DNA of 56,919 nt, from assembly GCA_019635575.1 (NCBI GenBank), contig JAHBZF010000008.1, positions 1 through 56,919 of the forward strand. Direction: 5' to 3'. Positions 34,141 through 42,724 of the stretch are shown piece after piece. This DNA is from Pseudolabrys sp. GTDB taxonomy: Bacteria > Pseudomonadota > Alphaproteobacteria > Rhizobiales > Xanthobacteraceae. The position numbers and the translations under genes were made by a program. A model generated the notes under the pieces. It was not told where the DNA came from and ran no database searches. It worked only from the letters and a program-made list of their open reading frames with translations. How positions within the stretch are numbered: position 1 is the stretch's first letter; every line of letters starts with the position of its first letter.

Positions 34141-36081
34141 CTAACCGGCCGTGGCGGTTCGCGCCAGCGGGATATCGCCCGGCGCGGCATTCCAGCGCCG
34201 CCGCCAGGCTTCGAGCATCAGCACCGCCCATAAACCGTAGGCATGATTGGCGCGACCGGTAAGGTGGTCGTCCCACAGGCGCCGCACCGCCACCGCGTCC
34301 AGCAGATCCAGACGCTGCGGATCGAGCAGATCCTCGGCCCAGTCGCGCAGCGGCCCGCGCAACCATTGATCGAGCGGGACGGCGAAGCCCATTTTCGGCC
34401 GCTCAACCAGCGCGCGCGGCACATAACGGTCGAGCGCCCGCCGCAGCAGCCATTTGCTCTCGCCGTCGCGGATGCGCAGTCGCGCCGGCAACGCCAGCGC
34501 GAATTCGGCGACGCGATGATCGAGCAGCGGCGGGCGCACCTCAAGCGACACCGCCATCGCCGCGCGATCGACCTTCTGCAGGATATCGTCGGGGAGATAG
34601 GTGGCGGCGTCATAGACCTGCATGCGCGCCAGCAGGTCGCCGTCGACGTCCGGCAATGCCAATGGATGCTCGGCGACGCCGGGCATCAAGGCCGCGACAT
34701 CGTCGTTCTGGCTGACCAGCCGCCGCCAGACGTCGTCACCATCGCGCGCCAGCACCTCAGCGAGCTTCTGCAATTTCAGCGCCGGCTGCGCCACCCGCAG
34801 CGACGGCGGCAACAGCCTTGCAGCCCCCTCCACGCCGGCGTCGGGCAGGGCCGACAGCAGCGCCGCCGCGCTCCGGCGCAACGGCCGCGGCAACTTTCGC
34901 AGCATCGCCAGCCGGCCGGCGGCGAACACATGCCGGTTATAGCCCGCGAACAGTTCGTCGCCGCCATCGCCCGATAGCGCGACCGTGACGCGCGCGCGGG
35001 TCATGCGCGAAACCAGATAAGTGGGGATCTGCGAAGAATCCGCGAACGGCTCGTCGTAGATATCCGGCAGCGACGGCACCACGGCCAGCGCCTCGGCGGC
35101 GGTCACGGTCATCTGCTCATGCGCGGTGCCGAGGTGTTTCGCCACGGCGGCGGCATGCGCGGATTCGTCGTAGCCGAAATCCGGAAAGCCGATCGAGAAG
35201 GTCCGCACCGGTCCGCGCCCTGCCGCGACCATCAACGCTGCTACCAGCGAGGAATCGATGCCGCCGGACAGGAACGCGCCGAGCGGGACGTCCGACATCA
35301 GGTTCAGCGACACCGCGTCCGCCAGCAGAGCCTGCAGCGCGTCCTCCGCCTCGCGGTCGTCGCCCGCGAACGGCCTGACCGCCCCCTCGCGCGCCGCCGT
35401 CTCCAGGCTCCAGTAACGCCGCCGCTTCACCGCTCCCGCCCCATCGACGGAGACGATCTCGCCGGGCATCACTTTCATCACGCCGCGATGGACCGCATAC
35501 GGCGCCGGCACATAGCCGTAACGCAGAAAGCTCGCGACCGAGTCCGGATCAATGTCCAACGCGAGCCCTGCCGCGTGAAAGCTTTTCAACTCCGATGCGA
35601 AGAACGTGCCGCGCGCCGTGCGGGCATAGAACAGCGGCTTGATGCCCATCCGGTCGCGGACGAGATGCAGCGTGCGGGTCGCGCGATCCCACAACGCGAT
35701 GGCGAACATGCCGTTGAGATCGGCGAGCGTCGCGTCCAGCCCGCGCCGCGCCACGGATTCGAGGATGACCTCGGTGTCGGACGTGCCGCGACGGACCAGC
35801 CCCGCCATCTGCGGCGCGCGCGCGATCGCCTCCGCGTTATAGACCTCGCCGTTGTAGGACATAACCCAGCGGCCGTCCGCCGACACCATCGGCTGCGCGC
35901 CAGTCGGCGTGAGATCGACGATGGCAAGGCGACGATGCGACAGCGCCACGCCCGCCTCCGCATCGGCCCACACGCCCGCGCCGTCCGGCCCGCGATAGGC
36001 GATCGCGGACGCCATCGCGGTGGCGAGCCGTTCAAGCTCCGCCTGCGAACCCTGCGCGATCAGACCGGCGATGCCGCACAT
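34141..36081 (-). CDS. asnB: Asparagine synthase (glutamine-hydrolysing)-type amidotransferase
   Basis: A 646-residue two-domain enzyme. The N-terminal class-II glutaminase starts with the nucleophile Cys2 (MCGIAGLIAQGS) and includes AYRGPDGAGVW, LSHRRLAIVDL and SYNGEVYNAE. The C-terminal ATP pyrophosphatase-like domain has the PP-loop FLSGGIDSSLVAALM and VALSGDGGDELFAGYNRH. All catalytic elements for AsnB are present. In surface-glycan loci such proteins often amidate the carboxyl of uronic acids rather than aspartate; its place directly before a UDP-HexNAc dehydrogenase and a uronate epimerase supports that (inference). It ends 15 bases before the dehydrogenase start and begins 24 bases after the GT2 stop. 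Confidence 0.93.
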   Translation of the reverse strand: MCGIAGLIAQGSQAELERLATAMASAIAYRGPDGAGVWADAEAGVALSHRRLAIVDLTPTGAQPMVSADGRWVMSYNGEVYNAEAIARAPQMAGLVRRGTSDTEVILESVARRGLDATLADLNGMFAIALWDRATRTLHLVRDRMGIKPLFYARTARGTFFASELKSFHAAGLALDIDPDSVASFLRYGYVPAPYAVHRGVMKVMPGEIVSVDGAGAVKRRRYWSLETAAREGAVRPFAGDDREAEDALQALLADAVSLNLMSDVPLGAFLSGGIDSSLVAALMVAAGRGPVRTFSIGFPDFGYDESAHAAAVAKHLGTAHEQMTVTAAEALAVVPSLPDIYDEPFADSSQIPTYLVSRMTRARVTVALSGDGGDELFAGYNRHVFAAGRLAMLRKLPRPLRRSAAALLSALPDAGVEGAARLLPPSLRVAQPALKLQKLAEVLARDGDDVWRRLVSQNDDVAALMPGVAEHPLALPDVDGDLLARMQVYDAATYLPDDILQKVDRAAMAVSLEVRPPLLDHRVAEFALALPARLRIRDGESKWLLRRALDRYVPRALVERPKMGFAVPLDQWLRGPLRDWAEDLLDPQRLDLLDAVAVRRLWDDHLTGRANHAYGLWAVLMLEAWRRRWNAAPGDIPLARTATAG

Positions 36082-36105
36082 GTCGAAACCGAATTTCCTT
36101 ATCCG

Positions 36106-36909
36106 CTAACCGCGTCGCGCCCACCGGCGCCGGACGAATTTAAGCCATCCGAGCGCCGCGATCAGACACCACGTCAACGGCGCAATGACGCCCTGACGCC
36201 GCAAGCGCGCGAACGTATCCGCCTCTCCGAGCCGCATCCGGCGATGGTCGCCACTCAGCCCGGCCTCGCCGTAGCGCGCCTTGAACAGCGTCGCCAGCGG
36301 CCACTCGATGACAGCCGCCGGCCCATGCGCGTGGACGATCTCCATCCACAACAGATAATCCTCGGAGTGCCGCTTGCCTTCGATGAAGCGCGGACGGACA
36401 TCCCGGCGCAGCATGACCGAGGGCGTGGACATCCGGTTCGCCATCAGGAAATCACCGAGATCGCGCATCGTGACCGGCGGTTCCGCGTCGTCGCGGATGG
36501 CGATGCCCCGCGCTGGCTCGCCAAGCACATCGCAGCGATGACCGCAGATCACCACCTGCGGATGCCGTGCCATCCAACCGTGCTGGATGGCCAGTTTGCG
36601 GGGATGCCAGGCGTCGTCGGCATCGAGAAACGCGACAAATTCTCCCGTGGCCTGCGCCCAGCCCGCATTCCGCGCGGTGCCCGCGCCTCCATTTTGCGAA
36701 AGCCGCAGCACACGCGCCGACAAATCCGGATGCGTTGCGCACCATTGCGCCGCCACATCCGCCGTTGCATCAGTGCTGCTGTCGTCGACGATGATAATCT
36801 CTTGCGGACGCGCGGTTTGCGCCGCGATCGAGTCCAGGGCGCGCGGCAATGTCGACGCAGCATTGTAGGCTGGTACGACAACGCTGACCGGAATGCGGGG
36901 CTCTGCCAT
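36106..36909 (-). CDS. Family 2 glycosyltransferase
   Basis: A 267-residue cytoplasmic GT-A enzyme. It opens with PVSVVVPAYNAASTLPRALDSI, continues with IIIVDDSSTDAT, and has the metal-binding DxD region as EFVAFLDADDAWHPRKL. The acceptor part includes RMSTPSVMLRRDVRP and a HSEDYLLWM-type catalytic Glu-Asp. The donor sugar is unknown. ATG 36909 starts 2 bases after the stop of the upstream deacetylase gene; the longer frame to 36936 lies inside that gene. No membrane helices are evident except a short hydrophobic C-terminal stretch. Part of the 14-gene operon. Confidence 0.88.
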   Translation of the reverse strand: MAEPRIPVSVVVPAYNAASTLPRALDSIAAQTARPQEIIIVDDSSTDATADVAAQWCATHPDLSARVLRLSQNGGAGTARNAGWAQATGEFVAFLDADDAWHPRKLAIQHGWMARHPQVVICGHRCDVLGEPARGIAIRDDAEPPVTMRDLGDFLMANRMSTPSVMLRRDVRPRFIEGKRHSEDYLLWMEIVHAHGPAAVIEWPLATLFKARYGEAGLSGDHRRMRLGEADTFARLRRQGVIAPLTWCLIAALGWLKFVRRRWARRG

Positions 36910-36911
36910 GG

Positions 36912-37655
36912 TCAACGCCACGCCATCCAGTCCCACCGTCCGGCGATCTTACGCTGCAAGCGGCGCGCGCCGTCGAACGACCAGATATCGGTGCGCGGTA
37001 CGCGATAGCAATCGCCGCCAGTCCGATGGCTGCCGAACCGGCTGCACGCAGCAATCGTAAAGCCGGCCGCGGCCGCCGCCGCGGCGACGCGATCATCCAC
37101 CGCTCCATGTGGATAGGACATGGTCGTCACCGGTGTGCTCAGCAAATCCTCGAGCCAGGCACGGCTGTCCGCGAGTTCGCGCGCCAGCGCGCCGTCATCG
37201 CAAGCCGTAAGCCGTGCGTGGGAATAGCCGTGCGCACCGATGGTGACGCCCGGCAGCCGCGACAGCGACACCACCTCGGATCGCGACAGATATTGCGGCT
37301 CGCCGCTCTCGACAAACGTGGGGACGACGAACACCGTGAACGGCACGTCTGCTTCCACGAGGAGCGGCGCCGCCACGGTCAGGTTGTCGCGATAACCATC
37401 GTCGAACGTCACGGCGAGGCCCTCGCCGCGCGCGACCCCCTCGGACAACGAGACGACCGCATGGCGTTTCAGCATACCGACATGCCGCGCGAACAGATCC
37501 GGCGCCAGGCTGTAAAGCTGCTGCGTGTCGCCTGCGACCGCGCCGCCAATCGCATGATACATCAGCACGCGACAACCGGCGGCGCGCACGCGCAGTCCAG
37601 CCACGGCGTAGGCCGCCGCGATTGCGTCGCCGATGGCGGCTTTCAGCGGCGTCAC
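36912..37655 (-). CDS. Polysaccharide deacetylase family protein (NodB domain)
   Basis: A 247-residue NodB-fold enzyme. The conserved order is present: RVLMYHAIGG, the catalytic Asp-Asp in AVTFDDGYRDN, the metal triad in IGAHGYSHARLT (HxxxH preceded by Asp), then a MSYPHGAVDD block. It should remove N-acetyl (or O-acetyl) groups from a sugar chain or lipid-linked intermediate. There is no clear signal peptide, only a moderately hydrophobic N-terminus, so location is uncertain. The true start is GTG 37655, which overlaps the FemAB-like stop (GTGA); the longer frame to 37961 is a shadow of that gene. Compared with DUF3473-containing XrtA deacetylases it is short. Confidence 0.85.
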   Translation of the reverse strand: MTPLKAAIGDAIAAAYAVAGLRVRAAGCRVLMYHAIGGAVAGDTQQLYSLAPDLFARHVGMLKRHAVVSLSEGVARGEGLAVTFDDGYRDNLTVAAPLLVEADVPFTVFVVPTFVESGEPQYLSRSEVVSLSRLPGVTIGAHGYSHARLTACDDGALARELADSRAWLEDLLSTPVTTMSYPHGAVDDRVAAAAAAAGFTIAACSRFGSHRTGGDCYRVPRTDIWSFDGARRLQRKIAGRWDWMAWR

Positions 37656-38674
37656 AGTGTTATCCCGCGCCACTTCATGAGCAGGCCGGCCGCGGACGCC
37701 AACAGCGGAAGGCTGGCGGCTTCCCACTCGCCGCGATACGTCACCGCCTCGCCGCCGAACCCTTTCTTGAAATGGTCGACGCCGGCGCGCTCCGATACAT
37801 CGGGCGCGGTACCGCCGAAATCGAGCCGGCGGATTCCCTTGGCGTGCAGCGCCGCGACCAGCCGCGGCAACATCGCGTAGGCCGCCGACAGTTTGCGGCC
37901 CTCGGCGCCCGTCGCGGCGACGTAATAGAAGGCGCTGTCGGCGAAATCGAGCGTCAGGCACGATGTGACGGGCCTGTCGTCGACATAGCCGGTCACGATC
38001 GTCATGCCGTCAGGCCCCAGCGCGTCACGCATGGCGCGACAGGTTTGCTCGGACAGCGCGCCCGACTGCAGATTTTTAGTCGTGTGCATCTCGCGATGCA
38101 GCGCCACCAGCGCAGAGATATCGCGGTCGGCTGACCCCGCCTCCCAGCGGAGCGGAGCCGCCAGACCCTTGCGCAGATAATAGCGGTGTTTCGACGACAT
38201 GCCGGCAACAAACGCATCTTCGCCGCCAGCGATATCAAAGCGAATCGAAGCGCCGCTGCCGATCCGATGGCGCGGCCGGCGGAACGACGCGCCGAACGGC
38301 GACGGCTCGCCGGCTCTCTCCGGCTCATAACTATCGATCCGCGCCAGCACGCACGGCATGCGCGATGTTAAAAGCGCGAACAGGCCGGACCAGTCTTCTT
38401 TCCGAATTTCGCCGACCGGTTCGGCGAACCGCCGCACCGGCCCGCCCGGCGCCCAGGCCATGGTCACGCCGAGCGGCATGCGCTTGACGAGGAACTGCAC
38501 CATCGCGGCGACGCGACCATGATCGCCCTGCGCCACCGCGCGGAACGGCCGCCAGCCGGCCTGCGCCTTGAACGCGGCCCAGCCGGCTGACTGGAACACC
38601 ACGGCATCACGCGCCGCGCGGAGACGCTCGTCCCACGTGGCGTCTGTCTCATTGTCTAGCCGCCAATTTACCAT
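37652..38674 (-). CDS. FemAB-like peptidyl/aminoacyl or N-acyl transferase (GNAT fold)
   Basis: A 340-residue protein with two GNAT-like halves, as in FemA/B/X. The first (about 1-130) contains VFQSAGWAAFKAQAGWRPF and MPLGVTMAWAPGGPV; the second has MSSKHRYYLRKGLAAPL, LVALHREMHTTKN and FGGTAPDVSERAGVDHFKKG, the usual C-terminal block. Gram-positive FemABX proteins add amino acids from aminoacyl-tRNA to peptidoglycan; Gram-negative copies in glycan clusters are of unclear role and may add an amino acid or acyl group to a sugar. Its stop overlaps the deacetylase start and its ATG (38674) overlaps the methyltransferase stop by one base. No transmembrane segment is visible, so it probably acts at the cytoplasmic face. 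Confidence 0.8.
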   Translation of the reverse strand: MVNWRLDNETDATWDERLRAARDAVVFQSAGWAAFKAQAGWRPFRAVAQGDHGRVAAMVQFLVKRMPLGVTMAWAPGGPVRRFAEPVGEIRKEDWSGLFALLTSRMPCVLARIDSYEPERAGEPSPFGASFRRPRHRIGSGASIRFDIAGGEDAFVAGMSSKHRYYLRKGLAAPLRWEAGSADRDISALVALHREMHTTKNLQSGALSEQTCRAMRDALGPDGMTIVTGYVDDRPVTSCLTLDFADSAFYYVAATGAEGRKLSAAYAMLPRLVAALHAKGIRRLDFGGTAPDVSERAGVDHFKKGFGGEAVTYRGEWEAASLPLLASAAGLLMKWRGITL

Positions 38675-39393
38675 CAAGCAGCAGCCCGGCGAATGGCATA
38701 AAGCCTGATGCCGGCAATGCGCGGCCGGCGAACACGATTGAGTAGGCCGAGCGCAAGTTCGGCAACCATGTTCTGCAACGGATACGCCGTCGTGCCGAAT
38801 GGCGATCGAGGGATCCGCTTCAATAGTGGCTCGAGGACGGGGCCCGCAACCCTATCGACACGTCGATCCGCGGCCAGCTCGCGCATCGCGCGCCGATAAT
38901 CCAGACAGTTCGGTCTAGACACATCCGATCCCGACAACAGCAACACGCCGCCCGGCCGCAAGGAATCCACCAGCCGCGAGAGGATTGCGGATTGGCCGCC
39001 GTAGTCGTTCGTCCGAGTGAACGGATAGAGCTCGCGGCAGACGATCAGATTCCAGGTCGATGGCTCATGGAACGTCGTCAGATCGGCAATGCGACGTTCA
39101 AGCTGAGGGTTCTGACCCTCGATCAAGTGAAGTCCATCTTCATTCCACTCGCTGGCCGTCATCGCATAGTTGCGAGCTCCCAACGCCGCTTCGAGATGGC
39201 CGGCACCTGAGCCGATCCCGATTCCAGCCAAACCTTGTCCCGATCGTTGCCCCAATGCCCGCAATAACATCGCATAGCCGGCGGCAATCTGTTCGGCCTG
39301 TGCGCGAGAGACGGTGTGCGAGCTCCAGTCGTCGCTCGCCTGCCATGCACGTCCCCAGCGGGCAGTATCCTCGAGCTTTGGTGCATCTGCCAT
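38674..39393 (-). CDS. Class I SAM-dependent methyltransferase-like protein
   Basis: A 239-residue protein. The cofactor loop reads LAGIGIGSGAGHLEAAL, the acidic end of strand 2 is SEWNEDGLHLIE, and a LRPGGVLLLSGSDVSR segment matches the post-motif III of class I methyltransferases. The YDGG/Asp region is less clear than usual. It may methylate a sugar hydroxyl, carboxyl or amide in the glycan pathway; I cannot name the acceptor. It lies between the DegT-like aminotransferase (7-base gap) and the FemAB-like gene (1-base overlap), so it is part of the coupled operon. Confidence 0.7.
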   Translation of the reverse strand: MADAPKLEDTARWGRAWQASDDWSSHTVSRAQAEQIAAGYAMLLRALGQRSGQGLAGIGIGSGAGHLEAALGARNYAMTASEWNEDGLHLIEGQNPQLERRIADLTTFHEPSTWNLIVCRELYPFTRTNDYGGQSAILSRLVDSLRPGGVLLLSGSDVSRPNCLDYRRAMRELAADRRVDRVAGPVLEPLLKRIPRSPFGTTAYPLQNMVAELALGLLNRVRRPRIAGIRLYAIRRAAA

Positions 39394-39400
39394 ATTCTGC

Positions 39401-40429
39401 CTACAGAAAATTCACGAGCCGGATGTCGCGCAAGGCATCCGCCACCCGGCCGGCGATCTCGTCCGGCAAAGCCGGCCATGAAATCACGTCGAACCCACGG
39501 CGCGCCGCCCATCCCTGCATCGTCTGCCGGCCCGCATCGTCGGCGCGGAAAGCGAAGCCATAGGGCACGGTGGCGTCACCCAGCGCGGGAAATAGCGGCC
39601 TGATGCCGTGCCGTCGCGCAAAAGCTTCGACATCGGCGTAAGCGGTACGACGGCGCGCGATCTCCGCTTCAGGATCGAACGCCGCAAGCTCTCTCTGCAA
39701 TCCGAGATGCGGCGCCGCCGGAGCCGGAATCACCCGCTCGGCCTCCGCGTCGTCACCGAGAACGGACGAGCCGGAGCGCCATTGGCGCAGCAGACGGATT
39801 GCGGTGGTCGCGGCTTTCGCGACCTGCGGTCCGCCCACCGGAAGACGGCGAAGCCGCGCCTTGACCGCGACCGCCGGCGCATATCCGCCGCCGTGCTCCG
39901 CCAGCGGCGCCGACAATCGATCCGCGAAGCCATTCATGCCGCACCGGATCATCGCGCCGTCCGCCAGCAGCAGCGACTTGCGCAGGCTGAAGATGCCGAT
40001 CTCGGTCCGCGTCCCAAGCCACTGTCCATGATCGTCTCGCGAGAGAAACCCGTGGGCGTTGTCTTCGACCAGGACCGCGCCGGTTCGCGCCGCATAGGCC
40101 CGGAACGGAGCGAGGCGCTGCGGAAATCCGAAATAGTTGACCGCGACCACCGCTCGGGCGGCCGGCCACGCATCTTGCTGGACCGCCGGCGCAAGACTCT
40201 CATTGACCGCATACCAGACCGGCCGTGCGCCGAGCGCGTGCAGCGACGCCAGCACATCGCGGCAGATGAATTCCGGCAACAGCACCGCGTCGCCTGGACC
40301 GACGCCCGCAACCTTCAACGCCTCGACCAGCGCATGCCGCCCCAGGCTGAAGAACCGGACGGTGCCGCCGGCCTGCTGCCGCCACTGCTCGAACGTCATT
40401 GAAGCCGGCGCATCGTCAGCGATGGTCAA
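39401..40429 (-). CDS. Divergent DegT/DnrJ/EryC1/StrS-family PLP protein
   Basis: A 342-residue member of the sugar aminotransferase superfamily. The probable PLP Lys lies in GIFSLRKSLLLADGAM and the ring-stacking/Asp region in LVEDNAHGFLS. The usual GDGG or GEGG after the Lys is replaced by ADGA, and the substrate loop FSLGRHALVEALKV replaces the SGTxAL block, so it is clearly separate from the other four DegT proteins here. It may be a 4-aminotransferase of unusual specificity or a PLP-dependent dehydratase-like protein. ATG 40429 overlaps the stop of the acyltransferase gene (ATGA). Confidence 0.75.
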   Translation of the reverse strand: MTIADDAPASMTFEQWRQQAGGTVRFFSLGRHALVEALKVAGVGPGDAVLLPEFICRDVLASLHALGARPVWYAVNESLAPAVQQDAWPAARAVVAVNYFGFPQRLAPFRAYAARTGAVLVEDNAHGFLSRDDHGQWLGTRTEIGIFSLRKSLLLADGAMIRCGMNGFADRLSAPLAEHGGGYAPAVAVKARLRRLPVGGPQVAKAATTAIRLLRQWRSGSSVLGDDAEAERVIPAPAAPHLGLQRELAAFDPEAEIARRRTAYADVEAFARRHGIRPLFPALGDATVPYGFAFRADDAGRQTMQGWAARRGFDVISWPALPDEIAGRVADALRDIRLVNFL

Positions 40430-41019
40430 TAATCGATCTTACGCTTCGCCTGCGCCGGGCGGCCGAAGGCGATCTGTCCGGCGGGAACGTCATGCGACAC
40501 GAGGCTGCCCGCGCCGACCAACGCACCACGCCCGATCGTGACACCCGGCAGCAAGGTGCAACTGGCGCCGACCTTGGCGTCTTCCTCGATGGTCGCGCCC
40601 TGCAAAGTCTTCTTCGCGTCAGGATGCAACGGAAAGCGGGCATTGGTGATGACCGTCCCCGGCCCGATCCAGCATCCACGCTTGAGCACACTGTATTCCG
40701 GCACAAAGGCGGCGCTGTGAATGCGCACGCGATCCTCGATCACCACGTGATGCTCGACGATCGACATCGTGCCGATGCTGACGTCATCGCCGATCACGTT
40801 CAGCTCGCGGATATTGGCCTTGTTGCCGGTCGTGAAATTCCGCCCGATCCGGTTGCCGGCATAGATCACGGTATGCGAGCGGATCACCGCATCATCGCCG
40901 ATCACCGTTTCCACGCCCTCGCCGCCGGCAAACGGCGCGCCGATGATGCAGAAATCCTCTATCGTCACGTTGCGGCCGAGCCGCACGTTGGCATGAACGA
41001 TGGCGGTCGCGGCGATCAT
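40426..41019 (-). CDS. Left-handed beta-helix acyltransferase (WbpD/WlbB-like)
   Basis: A 197-residue hexapeptide-repeat protein. Imperfect [LIV]GxxxxI repeats run through almost the whole chain (VRLGRNVTIEDFCIIG, VIGDDAVIRSHTVIYAG, IGRNFTTGNKANIRE, VSIGTMSIVEHHVVIED). A catalytic His could lie in VEHHVVIED or VSHDVPAGQ near the end. Such trimeric enzymes add acetyl or other acyl groups from acyl-CoA to an amino sugar. Context, between a Gfo/Idh dehydrogenase and a DegT protein, fits an N-acetyltransferase of the WbpD type for a 3-amino sugar. It overlaps both neighbours by 4 bases. Confidence 0.82.
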   Translation of the reverse strand: MIAATAIVHANVRLGRNVTIEDFCIIGAPFAGGEGVETVIGDDAVIRSHTVIYAGNRIGRNFTTGNKANIRELNVIGDDVSIGTMSIVEHHVVIEDRVRIHSAAFVPEYSVLKRGCWIGPGTVITNARFPLHPDAKKTLQGATIEEDAKVGASCTLLPGVTIGRGALVGAGSLVSHDVPAGQIAFGRPAQAKRKIDY

Positions 41020-42074
41020 CGCGTTCCGAGCCGGCTGCGGTTCGGTTTGAAGCGCAAGCGCACCTCGCGACCCGTCTCGATCGATTCATAGATCGCGGAA
41101 ATCAATTCGAGGCTGCGTCGGCCTTCCAGACCGTCGACCAGATGCTGCTTGTCGTTGTTGATGCAGTCGACCACGTTCTCGTAATAGGCCTGATGGCCGA
41201 AGCCGTAGACATTCGGTGGATTGACCGAGAATTTGTCCATCACCTCGGCGTCGCCCGGCAGCGCGTCGGTGAAATTCCACACCTTCATCTTGTTGACGGC
41301 GAAACCGCCGATCTCCACCGTTCCCTTTTCGCCGAGCACGGAGATGGAGCCTTCCAGATCCTTGGGACGAACGGCGGTCGTCGCCTCGATGATGCCGAGC
41401 GCACCGTTAGCGAAGTTCAAAACGACCACGGCGGTATCTTCCGCCTCGATATTGACCAGCGCGGTCTTCGCCTTGGCAAAGACGCTGTCGACATCGCCCA
41501 TCATCCATTCCAGCAGATCGACGTGGTGGCTCGCCTGATTGGCGAGCACGCCGCCATCCAGCGCCCAGGTGCCGCGCCACGGATCCTGATCGTAGTAAGC
41601 CTGGGTGCGGCACCAGCGCACCCGCACCGTGCCGAGCACCAGCTTGCCGAACCGCCCGGCCGAACGCGCCTCCCACAACTTCTGTACCGGCACGTTGAAC
41701 CGGTTCTGCTTGACGACGAACAGGCGGATGCCGTTTTCGTCGCACGCCTGGATCATCGCGTCGGCATCGTCGAGCGTCAGCGCCATCGGCTTCTCGACGA
41801 CGACGTGTTTCTTGTACGGCGCGATCGCGAGCAGATGCTGCGCGTGCAGCCCGCTCGGCGTGAGGATCGACACCACGTCGATATCCTCGTTGCGCATCAT
41901 CGCGTGCATGTCGCCATACGACGGCACCTTGAACCGCTCGCCGAATGCACGCGCGCGCTCCTCGCTCTCGTCGCAGACCGCGACGAGCCGCGCGCCGGCG
42001 ATCTGGCCGAGCCCAAGCAGTTCGGCATGCCGCTTGGCGATCCGCCCGCATCCAATCAGCGCGAATTTCAGCAT
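41016..42074 (-). CDS. Gfo/Idh/MocA-family oxidoreductase (nucleotide-sugar dehydrogenase candidate)
   Basis: A 352-residue dehydrogenase. The Rossmann start is LKFALIGCGRIAKRHAELLG, the family EKP block is KHVVVEKPMALTLDDA, and the substrate region has ANQASHHVDLLEWMMGD with the catalytic His-His/Asp pattern. The chain resembles WlbA-type UDP-HexNAcA 3-dehydrogenases. If so, the TviB-like dehydrogenase would supply its uronate substrate, and the adjacent acyltransferase and DegT proteins would complete a 2,3-diacetamido uronate pathway. It overlaps the NeuD-like gene by 7 bases and the acyltransferase gene by 4. Confidence 0.82.
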   Translation of the reverse strand: MLKFALIGCGRIAKRHAELLGLGQIAGARLVAVCDESEERARAFGERFKVPSYGDMHAMMRNEDIDVVSILTPSGLHAQHLLAIAPYKKHVVVEKPMALTLDDADAMIQACDENGIRLFVVKQNRFNVPVQKLWEARSAGRFGKLVLGTVRVRWCRTQAYYDQDPWRGTWALDGGVLANQASHHVDLLEWMMGDVDSVFAKAKTALVNIEAEDTAVVVLNFANGALGIIEATTAVRPKDLEGSISVLGEKGTVEIGGFAVNKMKVWNFTDALPGDAEVMDKFSVNPPNVYGFGHQAYYENVVDCINNDKQHLVDGLEGRRSLELISAIYESIETGREVRLRFKPNRSRLGTR

Positions 42075-42724
42075 CCGTCACTTTCTCCAATAACCCGCGC
42101 CGGCACACCGGCGACGACCGCACCGGCCGGCACGTCGCGGATGACCACCGCGCCGATGCCGATCAGGGCGCCCCGCCCGACCCGCACGCCTTCCTTCAGC
42201 CGCGCACCGGACCCCACATAGCAATTTTCGCCGATCTCCACCCCGCCGGAGATCGAGACATTCGAGCCGACCAGAACATGATCGCCGAGTTTCGCATCGT
42301 GCGAGACCACCGTGTTCGGCAGGATCACGCAATGATCGCCGATGCGGGCCTGCGCACTGACGAAGCAGCCTGCCATCACCACGGTGTTGAAACCGAGGGC
42401 GGCCGAGGCAGCGAGCCGCACCGAGGGGTCGACGATCGTCGCCGATTGCGAGACGTCGAGCTGGAACCGGCCGATGATGGAAGCGCGCGACCGGAACGAT
42501 GTCGGGCTGCCCGGCACCGCCAGCAGGCGCGCCTTGCCGCGATACGACGCCCACAATTCGCTTCCGCCGAGCAGCGGGTAGCTTGAGCTGCGCAGCGCCG
42601 CGTGGTTGTCGTCGAGAAATCCGAGAATGCGGTAACGCGGCGCAACGGCGTTCAAGGCTTCGACCGCAACCGCCGCCTCGCGACTGTTGCCGCCGAACGG
42701 AAACAGAATCAGATCGTCAGCCAT
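42068..42724 (-). CDS. NeuD/PglD-family sugar O/N-acyltransferase
   Basis: A 218-residue protein with a Rossmann-like N-terminal domain (about 1-85, LILFPFGGNSREAAVAVEA and RILGFLDDNHAAL) and a left-handed beta-helix (about 95-205). The repeats include GFNTVVMAGCFVSAQARIGD, CVILPNTVVSHDAKLGD and VLVGSNVSISGGVEIGE, with a His after VVSHD acting as general base in homologues. PglD acetylates UDP-4-amino sugars; NeuD acetylates sialic acid. The gene follows a DegT aminotransferase with an 8-base overlap, mirroring the PglE-PglD pair, so acetylation of a 4-amino sugar is likely. Confidence 0.85.
   Translation of the reverse strand: MADDLILFPFGGNSREAAVAVEALNAVAPRYRILGFLDDNHAALRSSSYPLLGGSELWASYRGKARLLAVPGSPTSFRSRASIIGRFQLDVSQSATIVDPSVRLAASAALGFNTVVMAGCFVSAQARIGDHCVILPNTVVSHDAKLGDHVLVGSNVSISGGVEIGENCYVGSGARLKEGVRVGRGALIGIGAVVIRDVPAGAVVAGVPARVIGESDGC

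Noticed and set aside
35119..37008. 629-codon plus-strand open frame
   Set aside because: Antisense to AsnB and the GT2 gene; Arg/His-rich, no motif.
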